Source of the DNA: an uncultured Bacteroides sp.
GTDB taxonomy: Bacteria > Bacteroidota > Bacteroidia > Bacteroidales > Bacteroidaceae
Assembly: GCA_900544075.1 (NCBI GenBank)
Contig: UQTJ01000002.1
Location: 162,635 to 226,634, forward strand
Reading direction: 5' to 3'
DNA: 64,000 bases
Shown here: positions 1 to 9,405 of the stretch, piece after piece
Layout: every line of letters starts with the position of its first letter
Position numbering within the stretch: the first letter of the stretch is position 1
Position numbers and translations under genes: made by a program
The notes under the pieces: model-generated
Databases searched by the model: none
What the model saw: only the letters and a program-made list of their open reading frames with translations
Told to the model about the DNA's origin: nothing

Positions 1-594
1 ACCGATAGGTACTCCTAATGTTTTATATAAACGTAAACCATAAAAATATGCAACCGCACTAAAATCTGCAACATTTTGAGGAGAATTTACCAACCATTTA
101 CCTTTCACAGTATCAACCTTCTCTATTGTCGGGTTTGGTTTAACAGTAAACATTCTTATTGGTATATCTGGAACTGCATTTGCTATAACTTCATTAGACT
201 CCAAAATTGGCTGACCTATTTTCCCTTTTAATGGCATAGCCATATTAGACTGACCTGAGCATAACCATACTTCTCCTAAATACACATCCTCGAGAATCAA
301 TTTGTCACCATCATCAAATGTTATTTTATAAGGTCCACCAGCTGATAGCGTTTTTATTTCAGCCTGCCATTGACCATTTATATTACTTTTGGTTCTTACT
401 ACTTTATTATCCCATGAAGCTGTTATCTTAATCTCTGTATTAGGATTTGACATTCCATTCAGTTTAACAGTTCCACACTGTTGCAAAACCATACTATCAC
501 CCAAAATTGAAGATAATTTCACTTTTGCAAAAGCATTATTAGATGTATCCAAAAACAAAATCAGTATTAAAAAAAACATGCTTATTCTTCTCAT
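1..594 (-). CDS. Sialate O-acetylesterase family SGNH hydrolase, 3' end outside window
   Basis: Only the first 198 codons lie in the window; the frame is open to the left edge. The start is the ATG at 594, followed by a hydrophobic signal peptide (residues 1-23, ending in AFA). The block GEVWLCSGQSNM (about residues 107-118) is the hallmark of the sialate 9-O-acetylesterase/SASA family, with Ser116 as predicted nucleophile. The catalytic His should lie in the missing part. The family removes O-acetyl esters from glycans, usually in the periplasm or at the cell surface. It lies 38 bp downstream of the GH2 gene and is probably the last or a late gene of the PUL operon. Its likely role is deacetylation of the substrate so that the glycosidases can act. 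The exact glycan is not shown by the sequence. Confidence 0.88.
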   Translation of the reverse strand, partial: MRRISMFFLILILFLDTSNNAFAKVKLSSILGDSMVLQQCGTVKLNGMSNPNTEIKITASWDNKVVRTKSNINGQWQAEIKTLSAGGPYKITFDDGDKLILEDVYLGEVWLCSGQSNMAMPLKGKIGQPILESNEVIANAVPDIPIRMFTVKPNPTIEKVDTVKGKWLVNSPQNVADFSAVAYFYGLRLYKTLGVPIG

Positions 595-632
595 AAAATT
601 ACACCCTTTACAATATCAATGTTTATAAAAAT

Positions 633-3600
633 CTATTTTGCAAAAGTCATTATGAATGTAAATTCATAGTTACCATAAGGTATCCTGTACTCATCACGAG
701 GGATTGCTCCCCAACTATTCTCACAGGCCAATCCCTGCTGAACTTTATCAATAAGGAAATTGGTCAAATCGGAAGGTTCTACCTCGTTTGAATGCCTCTG
801 GTCTTTCTGAACACCATCATCAAGAGATTCTATTGTATAATGTAGCGCCGATGCTGAGAAAGGAGACTCAGCTATAAACATAAGTCCTTTACCTTCTTCG
901 TTCAATATTTTCCACCAGCGTATATCTGTCTTTGTACCGTTTTCCTGTGGGCGGATATATGCATAAAACTGCTCTGTTACAGTCTGGTTATAAATACCGA
1001 GGTCTGTACTGTGATTACGATCAATATAGTTTTCCACAGGACCACGGCCATAATATGAGATATTCTCAAATGACTCAGGCATTACCATCTGCATACCGAA
1101 GCGGAACATGTCTGATACTTTTGCATTCTTGTCGGCAACCATCTTCTGAGTTACTTTTACTGCACCTTTATTGTTGATGGTATAAGTAAGATATAATCTT
1201 GCAGATACTTTCTTCATTTCATATTCTGCAGATACTATTGCCTGTTCATTTTCCGTTTTTTGTTTCAGAGAAATAAGTTTCATACCCGGATTCTTCCATA
1301 CCGCATACTTGTTCTGAAGCCCGGCTCCGTAATCATTGTCGGTAGGAGCACGCCAGAAGTTCGGTGTCAATGCCGCACCTTCCTTTATCATCTGAGTTCC
1401 ATTCACAGTGTAGCTGTCCATAAAACCGTTATGCTTGTTAAACTGGATATTGAAATTCTCGCCATATATTTCCATGCAATTTACATTATCATCATTCACT
1501 GCCGGAGTTACTACTGCTATATTTGCTTCAACTACATTATCCAGCCTCATTTCAGGAGCCTTGTATTGTTGCAATACAATCTGGTTCTTTGCGACAATAT
1601 GTCCTGCCGGTACAAGGCTTTCACTGTTCTTCTGAACATACCTCACATTAAGCAGCCATTCACTGCCGTTACATATTTTACCATAATCAAGTCTTAAAGA
1701 CACAGTCTGCTGTGGGGCAACTTTCAGATTCTCTACCACGCCACTGCGTACTGCATTTCCATCCTTCAATAATTCCCATTCCAAACGATAGGCAGACAAA
1801 TCACGGAAAAAATTCTCATTATATATTTTTATCTCGCCTTTCGACAAATCACCGGAAGTAGTCCAAATGTTCTGATAGAAATAGCCTACCTCATACATAT
1901 GTGGGTTAGGGACACGGTCAGGACTGATAAGACCATTATTGCAGAAATTGTTATCACTAGCATCAAAACGATTGAAATCTCCACCATAAGCATATATCAT
2001 TTTACCATTTTCACCTGTCCATCGACATGACTGGTCAACGAAGTCCCATATGAAACCACCCTGATACTTAGGGTATTTGCGCACAAGGTCCCAATACTCC
2101 TTGAAACCTCCCTGCGAATTTCCCATGGCATGTGCATATTCACACTGTATAAGCGGTTTGGTGGAGTTCACATCCTTTGCATATTCTTCACAACCTTTAT
2201 ACCTGTAGTACATAGGACAGAATATGTCAGTCTTTCCTGATTTTCCGGCCTGTTCGTATTGAACGGCACGGCTTGGGTCTTCGGCTTTCACCCAATCATA
2301 TGCAGCCTCAAAATTAGGTCCATAACCGGCTTCATTTCCCAAAGACCAGAATATAATGCTCGGATGATTGAAGTTTCGCTGCACATTACGCATATTCCTT
2401 TCCATGTGAGCTTTGGCAAATTCCTTGTTTTTGGCAAGGGTTTTATCGCCATATCCCATTCCATGAGATTCTATGTTAGCTTCTGCAACCATGTATATAC
2501 CATACCTATCGCATAATTCATACCAGAATGGATCATCAGGATAATGGCATGTACGGACAGCATTGATATTGAATTTCTTCATTATCTGTATATCCTGTAT
2601 CATACGTTCGCGTGATACTACATAACCTCCGTCAGGGTCCATTTCATGTCGATTAGCACCCTTGAACAATACAGGCTGACCGTTTACAAGAACCTGCGTA
2701 TTTTTCAGTTCTATCTTCCTGAAACCCACCTTAACAGGAACTACTTCCGAGATATTTCCTCCATTGTTTACAGATGCCCTTAAAGTGTACAGATACGGAG
2801 TTTCTGCTGACCACTTGTTCGGTTTCTCCACATCAATGGTTGTGCTTATTTTTCCTGAACCTCTCACATCCTTCGTGGCAACAACATTGTTCTCAGGATC
2901 AAAAAGTTCGAGTGTCACATTGTTGTTTCCCTTAAGGCTGAGTTCTATATCAAGTGAACCATTAATGTATTTGCTGTCGAGATCCGGAGTTACACGTATA
3001 TCGTCAATACGTTTTTTATTGCGTGTGTAAAGATAACAGTCACGTCCCACACCGCTATGCCTGAAGAAATCCTGGTCTTCAAGATAGCTTCCGTCACACC
3101 AGCGAAAAACCTGGAATGCTATAAGATTCTTCTGTCCCGGCTTGAGATATTTTGTAATATCAAATTCTGCCTCTAACTTACTGTCCTCACTGTATCCCAC
3201 AAACTTTCCGTTTACCCACAGATACATATTTGATGTAACTGAACCGAAATGTGCTATTATATCCTTTCCTTTCCAATCGTCAGGTACCACAATCTCCTTA
3301 CGGTAGGAACCTACATGATTCTTCTCTATAGGAACAAACGGAGGATTATTCTTGTACTGGTTACGCCATGCATACCCAGTATTTACATATATAGGATAAC
3401 CATAACCGTTTAACTCCCATACTGCAGGAACCTGAAAGTCATCCCATCCCTTATCATTATAACCTACGCGATAAAAATCTGCAGGACGCTGATTAGCATT
3501 CTCTACCCAGAAAAATTTCCATGTACCGTTAAGTGTCATGAAGTTTTCAGACTTCTCCTTTACGGCTTTATTGGCAACTTCGATATTCTCATAAGCAAAG

Positions 3601-3746
3601 AAATTTGCATGCATAGGGGCACGGTTTATTTCATTGATATTAGGATCTTGCCACTCCTGAAATGATTGTGGCATAACCATTTGTGAACTACAAATCCACA
3701 AAAAAGGGAATATTACTTTTTTATTAAATAAGCTATTATTTTTCAT
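633..3746 (-). CDS. GH2 beta-galactosidase, LacZ type
   Basis: This 1037-residue protein has a signal peptide and full LacZ architecture: a jelly-roll sugar-binding domain (about 50-245), Ig-like domains (about 245-345), a TIM barrel (about 345-640) and a C-terminal beta-galactosidase small-chain domain. The acid/base is Glu472 in SLGNEAGYG. The nucleophile is Glu536 in CEYAHAMGNS. Such enzymes remove terminal beta-linked galactose, here probably in the periplasm. Its start overlaps the end of the sulfatase gene by 11 nt, so the two are probably translationally coupled. Its base composition is clearly less AT-rich than that of the PUL genes to its right. Family assignment is firm. The linkage cleaved is inferred from the company of GH43, GH16 and sulfatase genes. 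Confidence 0.93.
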   Translation of the reverse strand: MKNNSLFNKKVIFPFLWICSSQMVMPQSFQEWQDPNINEINRAPMHANFFAYENIEVANKAVKEKSENFMTLNGTWKFFWVENANQRPADFYRVGYNDKGWDDFQVPAVWELNGYGYPIYVNTGYAWRNQYKNNPPFVPIEKNHVGSYRKEIVVPDDWKGKDIIAHFGSVTSNMYLWVNGKFVGYSEDSKLEAEFDITKYLKPGQKNLIAFQVFRWCDGSYLEDQDFFRHSGVGRDCYLYTRNKKRIDDIRVTPDLDSKYINGSLDIELSLKGNNNVTLELFDPENNVVATKDVRGSGKISTTIDVEKPNKWSAETPYLYTLRASVNNGGNISEVVPVKVGFRKIELKNTQVLVNGQPVLFKGANRHEMDPDGGYVVSRERMIQDIQIMKKFNINAVRTCHYPDDPFWYELCDRYGIYMVAEANIESHGMGYGDKTLAKNKEFAKAHMERNMRNVQRNFNHPSIIFWSLGNEAGYGPNFEAAYDWVKAEDPSRAVQYEQAGKSGKTDIFCPMYYRYKGCEEYAKDVNSTKPLIQCEYAHAMGNSQGGFKEYWDLVRKYPKYQGGFIWDFVDQSCRWTGENGKMIYAYGGDFNRFDASDNNFCNNGLISPDRVPNPHMYEVGYFYQNIWTTSGDLSKGEIKIYNENFFRDLSAYRLEWELLKDGNAVRSGVVENLKVAPQQTVSLRLDYGKICNGSEWLLNVRYVQKNSESLVPAGHIVAKNQIVLQQYKAPEMRLDNVVEANIAVVTPAVNDDNVNCMEIYGENFNIQFNKHNGFMDSYTVNGTQMIKEGAALTPNFWRAPTDNDYGAGLQNKYAVWKNPGMKLISLKQKTENEQAIVSAEYEMKKVSARLYLTYTINNKGAVKVTQKMVADKNAKVSDMFRFGMQMVMPESFENISYYGRGPVENYIDRNHSTDLGIYNQTVTEQFYAYIRPQENGTKTDIRWWKILNEEGKGLMFIAESPFSASALHYTIESLDDGVQKDQRHSNEVEPSDLTNFLIDKVQQGLACENSWGAIPRDEYRIPYGNYEFTFIMTFAK

Positions 3747-5136
3747 TTTTTTTCAAATCTTTTGGAGTAAAAACTGTAACTTTCTCATTATTCATCAATT
3801 GTCTATGTGTTTCTAAATTGACTTCATGCCAAATTCCTTCATCCCAAAGCATAGGGGTTATTATTCCTTTTTCCCAGACTTTATATGCTTCAGTCATTTT
3901 ATTACACAAATCTTTATTCTCGGCACTTAAATCTATATCTTCACCAAGATTATCTTTTAAATTATATAATCTTTGTCCTATTCCTTCAACATTAATAAGT
4001 TTGTAATCCCCCATTCTCACTGCTGATTTTCTTTCTTTTCTCCAAAATAACATTTCATGAGGATTACCTGTTTTTTCACCCTTTATATAAGGCATTAAGT
4101 CAACTCCATCAATAGGATTCTTTAATGTAGATTTATCTATACCTGCAGCCGCAATAGATGTTGCAAAAATATCCAACGAAGATGATAAACCCTCAAATAT
4201 TCCTTTATACCTTCCTCCGTATGTTACAAAGAAAGGAACCCTGATTCCACCTTCATATTTATTTCCTTTAAAACCTTTCAATGGGTAATTAGAAGACTGA
4301 TTATCATGTGCACCTCCGTTATCACTCAAAAAGAAAATTATAGTATTCTCATACATCCCTGTTTCCTTAAGCTTGTCAACAACAGTTCCTATACCTCTAT
4401 CGACTGCCCACGTCATTGCTGCAAGTTTCTGACGAGGATGTCCTTTAAATCTTGACATATCCTCTTTAGTTGCCTCCAGTGGCGTATGGACTGCATTGAA
4501 AGCAAGATACATCATAAAAGGTTTATCTGAATCTTTTTGTTTATCCAAATATTCCACTGCTGCATTAGCCAACACATCCGTCATATATCCGTCGAACTTT
4601 AATTGCTTTCCATTAAACTGCAAATTGTGAGTATTACCTGGTTTATCGTCTTTATTTGGACGATAAAAGTATGAACGGCTACCTGCTATGAAACCATAAA
4701 AATGTTCGAAGCCTCGTTTGTTTGGGTGATATTCAGGTTCGTTACCTTGATGCCATTTACCAAAACACGATGTATTATATCCATTCCTCAAAAATACATC
4801 TGCTATAGTTTCTTCATCCAGTCCTAAACCTAATTTATTTCCTAAATTACATTCGTATCCGCATCTTTGATTATAACGCCCCGATAATATTCCTGCTCGA
4901 GATGGTCCACTTACAGAAGCAGAAACATGGGCGTCAGTAAATACCATACCATCTGCCGCTAACCTGTCAATATTAGGTGTCAATAAATCCTTACTTCCTT
5001 TAAATCCAAAATCATTATATCCTGCATCATCAAGCAGTATAACCATTATATTAGGTTTTTCTATTTTTTCACTCTGAGTACAGCTTGTAGCACAACAAAT
5101 CATCATTGCTGATACTGCATAAATCATCTTTTCCAT
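3736..5136 (-). CDS. Family S1 sulfatase, Ser-type, lipoprotein
   Basis: This 466-residue formylglycine-dependent sulfatase has a lipoprotein signal (lipobox ending at Cys19). The maturation motif is SGPSR (residues 76-80). Ser76 would be converted to formylglycine, which in anaerobes needs a radical SAM sulfatase-maturating enzyme; none is encoded here. Metal ligands are visible as Asp36-Asp37 in LLDDAGYND and in LSDNGG. The protein removes sulfate esters from a glycan or its fragments. It lies 7 bp after the epimerase gene and overlaps the GH2 gene. Its presence in the operon is the main reason to think the PUL substrate is sulfated. I cannot assign an S1 subfamily with certainty, although the overall look recalls the group active on galactans. 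Confidence 0.92.
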   Translation of the reverse strand: MEKMIYAVSAMMICCATSCTQSEKIEKPNIMVILLDDAGYNDFGFKGSKDLLTPNIDRLAADGMVFTDAHVSASVSGPSRAGILSGRYNQRCGYECNLGNKLGLGLDEETIADVFLRNGYNTSCFGKWHQGNEPEYHPNKRGFEHFYGFIAGSRSYFYRPNKDDKPGNTHNLQFNGKQLKFDGYMTDVLANAAVEYLDKQKDSDKPFMMYLAFNAVHTPLEATKEDMSRFKGHPRQKLAAMTWAVDRGIGTVVDKLKETGMYENTIIFFLSDNGGAHDNQSSNYPLKGFKGNKYEGGIRVPFFVTYGGRYKGIFEGLSSSLDIFATSIAAAGIDKSTLKNPIDGVDLMPYIKGEKTGNPHEMLFWRKERKSAVRMGDYKLINVEGIGQRLYNLKDNLGEDIDLSAENKDLCNKMTEAYKVWEKGIITPMLWDEGIWHEVNLETHRQLMNNEKVTVFTPKDLKKNEK

Positions 5137-5143
5137 AATAAAT

Positions 5144-6175
5144 CTATATTAATCCAAATTTGTATATTGTTTTATTAATTACAGGCTTTTCCGGTGTTAT
5201 CAATATTGATGGGAAATGTTTTACATTAGGAGCATCCGGATATCCCTGAGGCTCTATAGCAATACCGGCATATTTATTCAATGGTATATCATTTTTCCCT
5301 ATATCTGTTCCATCCATAAAATAAGCATTATACACTTGAATAGAAGGACAATCCGTATAAATGGATAATTTTCTACCACTTTCTTCATCAGACAAAATAG
5401 CAGTAGGAATGCCTAATTTATTATTCAAAGCATAAGCAAGAGAAATATCAGGTTCTTTTAAACTTAACATCTTTGACTTCAATATGGAATCTTTAATATT
5501 AATACTGCCATCAAATTCTATAGTATCATTCTTTATATCTAAAATATTTCCGGTAGGTAATAAATCTTCATCACACTCTATCAATTCTACATCATTAAGT
5601 TTCAAATAATGGCTTAAAACATTATTACCATTATATCCACTTAAATTAAAAAAAGCATGATTTGTCAAATTTATATAAGAATCTTTATCCGAAATAGTTC
5701 TAAAAGTCATTTCTATTGAATTGTCGTTAGTCAATAAATAAGTAACTTCAACTTCCAATTTTCCCGGATATCCTTCTTCTCCATCAATAGATATACAAGT
5801 AAATTTTATACCTTCTTCGTTTTGGCTATTTCTGATTAATTGATAATTCCATGTTTTTTTATGAAATCCATGAAATCCTCCATGCAGATGATTACGGATA
5901 GGACTTCCATACACATCATTTGATGCCAAATTATAAGATATACCATTTAAAACAAAACTTGCATTTCTTATTCTACCGCACACACGACCCACGATTGCAC
6001 CATGATATTGCTCGGAAGCATTCTTATAACCTTCCAAGCTATCAAATCCGAGAATGACATCTTGAAAGACACCTTTGTTATCAGGAACATACATAGAAAC
6101 CCAACGGGCACCATAACACGTAAACACAGCACGACACCCATTGGAGTTCTTCAACTCTATGAAATCCCTACTCAT
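5144..6175 (-). CDS. galM: Aldose 1-epimerase (galactose mutarotase family)
   Basis: This 343-residue protein has no signal peptide and so is probably cytoplasmic. It interconverts alpha and beta anomers of free sugars such as galactose. The family signatures are present: NHLHGG with the first catalytic His, LTNHAFFNLSG with the second His, and AIEPQGYPDAPN with the catalytic Glu near the C-terminus. The start overlaps the end of the preceding small lipoprotein gene by 8 nt. It is the only obviously cytoplasmic enzyme of the PUL, so it probably handles galactose released by the GH2 and GH43 enzymes. The DNA is very AT-rich here (12 G+C in the 60 bases from 5641), unlike housekeeping genes in the window. 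Confidence 0.9.
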   Translation of the reverse strand: MSRDFIELKNSNGCRAVFTCYGARWVSMYVPDNKGVFQDVILGFDSLEGYKNASEQYHGAIVGRVCGRIRNASFVLNGISYNLASNDVYGSPIRNHLHGGFHGFHKKTWNYQLIRNSQNEEGIKFTCISIDGEEGYPGKLEVEVTYLLTNDNSIEMTFRTISDKDSYINLTNHAFFNLSGYNGNNVLSHYLKLNDVELIECDEDLLPTGNILDIKNDTIEFDGSINIKDSILKSKMLSLKEPDISLAYALNNKLGIPTAILSDEESGRKLSIYTDCPSIQVYNAYFMDGTDIGKNDIPLNKYAGIAIEPQGYPDAPNVKHFPSILITPEKPVINKTIYKFGLI

Positions 6176-6533
6176 TGCTTATTGGCCAATAAATTTCTTC
6201 TACTTCTCCAATATTATCTATTCTAAAAGGAGGATTCTCTTCCAATCCTTTAAGCTGAATTTCATATTGCCCGTTTTCATAATATTTATGACTGTTTACT
6301 TCTGCGATATCTTCCACCACTCCATCACCCCAATGCAAAGAGGCTTGCATAGGATATGAAAAAGCAATATTGACTCCTTCATCTGTTGAGCTTATATCCA
6401 TTTTTATACTCATTTGTACTGTTTCGTATGGCCCGGTATAGACGTCTACAACCTTTACTTTTTCCTCTACACATGAAGAAAATAATAATATAAATAAGAC
6501 AATCGCCGAATATAATATACCACTCCGTTTCAT
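6168..6533 (-). CDS. Small PKD-like lipoprotein B, paralogue of the 8188-8562 product
   Basis: This 121-residue protein has a lipoprotein signal peptide with Cys at residue 21. Acidic residues directly follow the Cys (CVEE), which fits the surface-export type of signal known in Bacteroidota lipoproteins. The mature part carries LHWGDGVVED, then HKYYENGQYEIQLKG, and ends in YWPISNE. The WGDG plus H-Y-x-x-G-x-Y pattern resembles a PKD or Ig-like beta-sandwich. I do not recognise a named family. It shares the spacing and the words GPY, WGDGVVED and WPIS with the product of 8188-8562, so the two are tandem paralogues. It follows the GH16 gene by 13 bp and overlaps galM. It may bind glycan or anchor the GH16 protein at the surface; this is inference. 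Confidence 0.8.
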   Translation of the reverse strand: MKRSGILYSAIVLFILLFSSCVEEKVKVVDVYTGPYETVQMSIKMDISSTDEGVNIAFSYPMQASLHWGDGVVEDIAEVNSHKYYENGQYEIQLKGLEENPPFRIDNIGEVEEIYWPISNE

Positions 6534-6546
6534 AACAATGATTTTT

Positions 6547-8169
6547 CTATTTTTTACTTGTATTCAAATATATAGTCTTGGAGAAACCTCCTGTAAACTT
6601 CAAAGAAAAACTTCCAATCTTTTTACCGTTCAAATCATAAGAAGCTTCATTTGTACCATCCGGATAATCAGTTACGTTTCCTTCCGGATCTACAATACTT
6701 AATTTAGTGCTGCTGCTAATATTCTTAATGGTTAAAATCTTTTCCTTTGAAATCTCTATAGAAGGGGTAGCATCAAAAACTTCTACCAATTCAACATCAT
6801 CCAAGTAGGCTACATAACCTTCTTTCATCAAGCGCAATCTTATCTTTTCCACTCCATCTGGAACGATAAATTCTCCAGTAAGTGTTTCATTCTCATTACT
6901 TGATGTAATCAGTTCAAATATCTTATCCTCTTCCTCTGTAGACTCACCTTTGAAAATCTGTCCCTTAAACTTTGCTTCAACCACCGGCTTCGTTCCACTT
7001 GCTCCTGCACCATTTGCAATACGAGCTGTAAAACTAAACTTATATTTTCTATTTGGGACTACTGCTATATCCTGATAAATTGATAAAGGATAATCTGCCG
7101 CATTACCAGTGAAACGTACAGAAGGGGAATTTATAGCATTTCCATCATTAGGATTTCCGTCATATTTGGTATCAAACTGTACTCCTGCATCAGCTGTCCA
7201 ATAAGAAGTTCCTTGAGTAAAATGCATTTCCTGGAAATCTCCATTCTTCACAAGATTGTTAGTTGGTTTTCTTTTCCATACACGAACATAGTCAAATTTA
7301 GCCTGTGTCAACAAAGAGCCGACTGCTGCTTCAGCCCAATTTTGTTTAATAATCTGCCACTGACCATCATGTTTATTGTTAGTACAACCACAAGAAAGCC
7401 ATAAATACTCCGGTGCTCTAACTATGTGTTGCAGCTCAGTAAACTGAACTACATTTTGATTATTTGGATAATCCCGAAGATATTCTCCGTCGTAATACAC
7501 CCTCATAACATTCTCGGTCCAAAAGAATCCAAAAGTATGATATTCCCCATCGTGCAAATCTGGAGCCCAATAACGCAATCCTTTTATTCTTGCATCAGGA
7601 GATGGTGCATAACCATCCCAATATAATGTGAAATGTGAACGATCATCCAATTCGCTACTTTCCACAATATCTATCTCCGCACCATCATTACACGTTCCAT
7701 CTACAATCTTTTGTCCCGGCCCCTGCATCCAGAACGCAGTATGAGTACCCATGCTTGAATCTGCAATTTTTATTCTTGCTTCAGCATAACCATACTGAAA
7801 TTGATATAGTTTGCCACCATGAATACCTCCACAATACATAATATTATCAGCTTGCTTCGTTATATTCACAATAAAATTACCATCCTTCTCGTCTATATTT
7901 TGTGGCTTAAAATACCACTCGTCTATCCCCAAATCAGGTCTTGGACTTCTTGTTTTTTGAGAATTATCTATTTCCCATTTTTTAAGGTCTATTACTCCAT
8001 CATTAAATTCATCACTAAAATCAAGAATCCAGTCATTACCCAAATACTTATTGTCAGGCAGTACATTTGGATTTGTATCAGGATCAATAAGAGTAGATTG
8101 TGCTGACATTGAATTTATCAATGTCAGACAAAACAATATAGTAATATATTTTTTTCTCATAAAATTCAA
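6547..8169 (-). CDS. GH16 endo-glycanase with C-terminal binding module
   Basis: This 540-residue secreted protein has a signal peptide (1-24, MSAQ). The GH16 domain spans about 45-300 and carries the catalytic motif EIDIVE, with Glu165 as nucleophile, Asp167 assisting and Glu170 as acid/base. The six-residue spacing is the beta-bulge form found in laminarinases, agarases and related galactanases. A jelly-roll binding module resembling CBM4/CBM_4_9 domains spans about 305-465, starting NLVKNGDF and ending YVAYLDDVEL. A short Ig-like tail of about 70 residues follows. Module and tail are homologous to the whole 8555-9385 product. The enzyme would cut backbone linkages internally. A beta-galactan is the likely target given the neighbouring GH43. 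The GH16 subfamily is not decidable by eye. Confidence 0.9.
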   Translation of the reverse strand: MNFMRKKYITILFCLTLINSMSAQSTLIDPDTNPNVLPDNKYLGNDWILDFSDEFNDGVIDLKKWEIDNSQKTRSPRPDLGIDEWYFKPQNIDEKDGNFIVNITKQADNIMYCGGIHGGKLYQFQYGYAEARIKIADSSMGTHTAFWMQGPGQKIVDGTCNDGAEIDIVESSELDDRSHFTLYWDGYAPSPDARIKGLRYWAPDLHDGEYHTFGFFWTENVMRVYYDGEYLRDYPNNQNVVQFTELQHIVRAPEYLWLSCGCTNNKHDGQWQIIKQNWAEAAVGSLLTQAKFDYVRVWKRKPTNNLVKNGDFQEMHFTQGTSYWTADAGVQFDTKYDGNPNDGNAINSPSVRFTGNAADYPLSIYQDIAVVPNRKYKFSFTARIANGAGASGTKPVVEAKFKGQIFKGESTEEEDKIFELITSSNENETLTGEFIVPDGVEKIRLRLMKEGYVAYLDDVELVEVFDATPSIEISKEKILTIKNISSSTKLSIVDPEGNVTDYPDGTNEASYDLNGKKIGSFSLKFTGGFSKTIYLNTSKK

Positions 8170-8187
8170 ACAAAATCATTTAACAAA

Positions 8188-8562
8188 CTATTCAGATATT
8201 GGCCAATTTACTTCCTCTATAATATTAATGTCATCTATATAAAAAGATGGAGTCTTATTTAATCCTTTTATTGTTATAGTATAATTAGTTTTATTCCTAT
8301 ACCAATGAGTTAAGTTTCCTTTTGCATCCTCCACTACTCCATCTCCCCAATAAATAGAGTTATTGTCTAAAATAGAAAACAACATATCTGTTCTTAATTC
8401 CGAATCATCTACATCAGTAAGATTTATCTTTATTTCCATTACCGTATCTTTATATGGTCCGGGAATCTCATTTATTTCTATTATTTCTTTCTCACTGCAT
8501 GAAGAGAAAAATAACAGCAAGATAAAAAACAAAACTTTACCTACAGTTTTCATATCATTCAT
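8188..8562 (-). CDS. Small PKD-like lipoprotein A, paralogue of the 6168-6533 product
   Basis: This protein of up to 124 residues has a lipoprotein signal peptide with Cys at residue 22 (FFSSCSEKE). The body contains IYWGDGVVED, a WYRNKTNYTITIKG strand, and ends VNWPISE. This matches the downstream paralogue at 6168-6533 closely in layout and length. The first ATG at 8562 overlaps the end of the upstream binding-module gene by 8 nt. The in-frame ATG at 8553, three codons later, avoids the overlap and is equally plausible. The WGDG motif suggests a PKD-like beta-sandwich. I cannot name the family. Its position directly behind a binding-module gene is the same as that of its paralogue, pointing to a duplicated two-gene unit. 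Confidence 0.8.
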   Translation of the reverse strand: MNDMKTVGKVLFFILLLFFSSCSEKEIIEINEIPGPYKDTVMEIKINLTDVDDSELRTDMLFSILDNNSIYWGDGVVEDAKGNLTHWYRNKTNYTITIKGLNKTPSFYIDDINIIEEVNWPISE

Positions 8563-9385
8563 CTGTGTTTAGTGCGTTAGTATTAATGACAAAAGTCTTT
8601 TCTTGTTTTCCGGTCAACTCGAAAACGTATTTACCTAAACTTTTTCCTTCAAAATTAAAAGTAAAAGTATCAGATGTTCCTGCTTCGAATGTAACTGTTT
8701 CTCCATCAGGGGTTGTTACAGTAATAGTTGTTTCGTTATGTATTCCTCCAAGAACAAGTTCCTTAGTTTCATGCTGAAGTTTCATTGAAGGTAATCCAAC
8801 AGTTTCTTCTACAGGTGGTTCCGGAGTAACTATTTCTTCTTCGTTATAAACTTTTACATCATCTATAAATGCAACACCTTTTTGAGGTTTGAAGAATTTC
8901 ACTTTTACTTTATTAACACCATCAGGAACAGTAAATTCTGTTGAATAATCGGTATTGGTATTAGTATTTACAATTAATTTACACAATTCAGTCTCTCCAT
9001 TAAGGATTAAAGCCTCAAGAGTGTAACCTTTACTATTAGGTTTACCACCATCTACACTAATAGCATCATGTATTCTACCAATAAATTCAAATTTATAAGA
9101 CTTATTTGCCTCAACTTCTATTTCTTGTTCCATAGAGAGTCCTTCTCCTCCGGAAAATCTTACAGAAGGTGGATTTATGCAATATTGCAAATATGTAGGG
9201 GTATGAATACCCTCAACTAACACTTGGCCGGGGAAATAAGAACTTACCCAATAAAACTCCGGGCTTGAATACTCATAAATATCAAAATTACCATTCTTGA
9301 CTCTATTAACATATTCTGTCTGAGCAAAGACATTACATGTAAATAATGATATTAAGATTAAACTTAATAATACTTTGATTTTCAT
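8555..9385 (-). CDS. Stand-alone carbohydrate-binding module protein
   Basis: This 276-residue exported protein (signal to about residue 22, VFAQ) has no catalytic domain. It begins RVKNGNFDIYE and holds a jelly-roll module with SVRFSG, NKSYKFEFIGRI and VAFIDDVKVYNEE. A linker containing EEIVTPEPPVEET and a C-terminal Ig-like domain of about 75 residues follow. The module and tail align with residues 305-540 of the GH16 product, so it looks like the GH16 protein without its enzyme. It probably binds the PUL glycan outside or at the outer membrane, in the place usually held by a surface glycan-binding protein. A Cys at residue 17 sits in a poor lipobox, so lipidation is doubtful. It follows the GH43 gene by 20 bp. 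Confidence 0.8.
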   Translation of the reverse strand: MKIKVLLSLILISLFTCNVFAQTEYVNRVKNGNFDIYEYSSPEFYWVSSYFPGQVLVEGIHTPTYLQYCINPPSVRFSGGEGLSMEQEIEVEANKSYKFEFIGRIHDAISVDGGKPNSKGYTLEALILNGETELCKLIVNTNTNTDYSTEFTVPDGVNKVKVKFFKPQKGVAFIDDVKVYNEEEIVTPEPPVEETVGLPSMKLQHETKELVLGGIHNETTITVTTPDGETVTFEAGTSDTFTFNFEGKSLGKYVFELTGKQEKTFVINTNALNTDE

Positions 9386-9405
9386 AATCTTTAAAGTTTA
9401 AATTT

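Noticed and set aside
1260..1697. Plus-strand frame of 145 codons opposite the LacZ-type GH2
   Set aside because: It is a shadow of a long conserved coding sequence with complete catalytic motifs.
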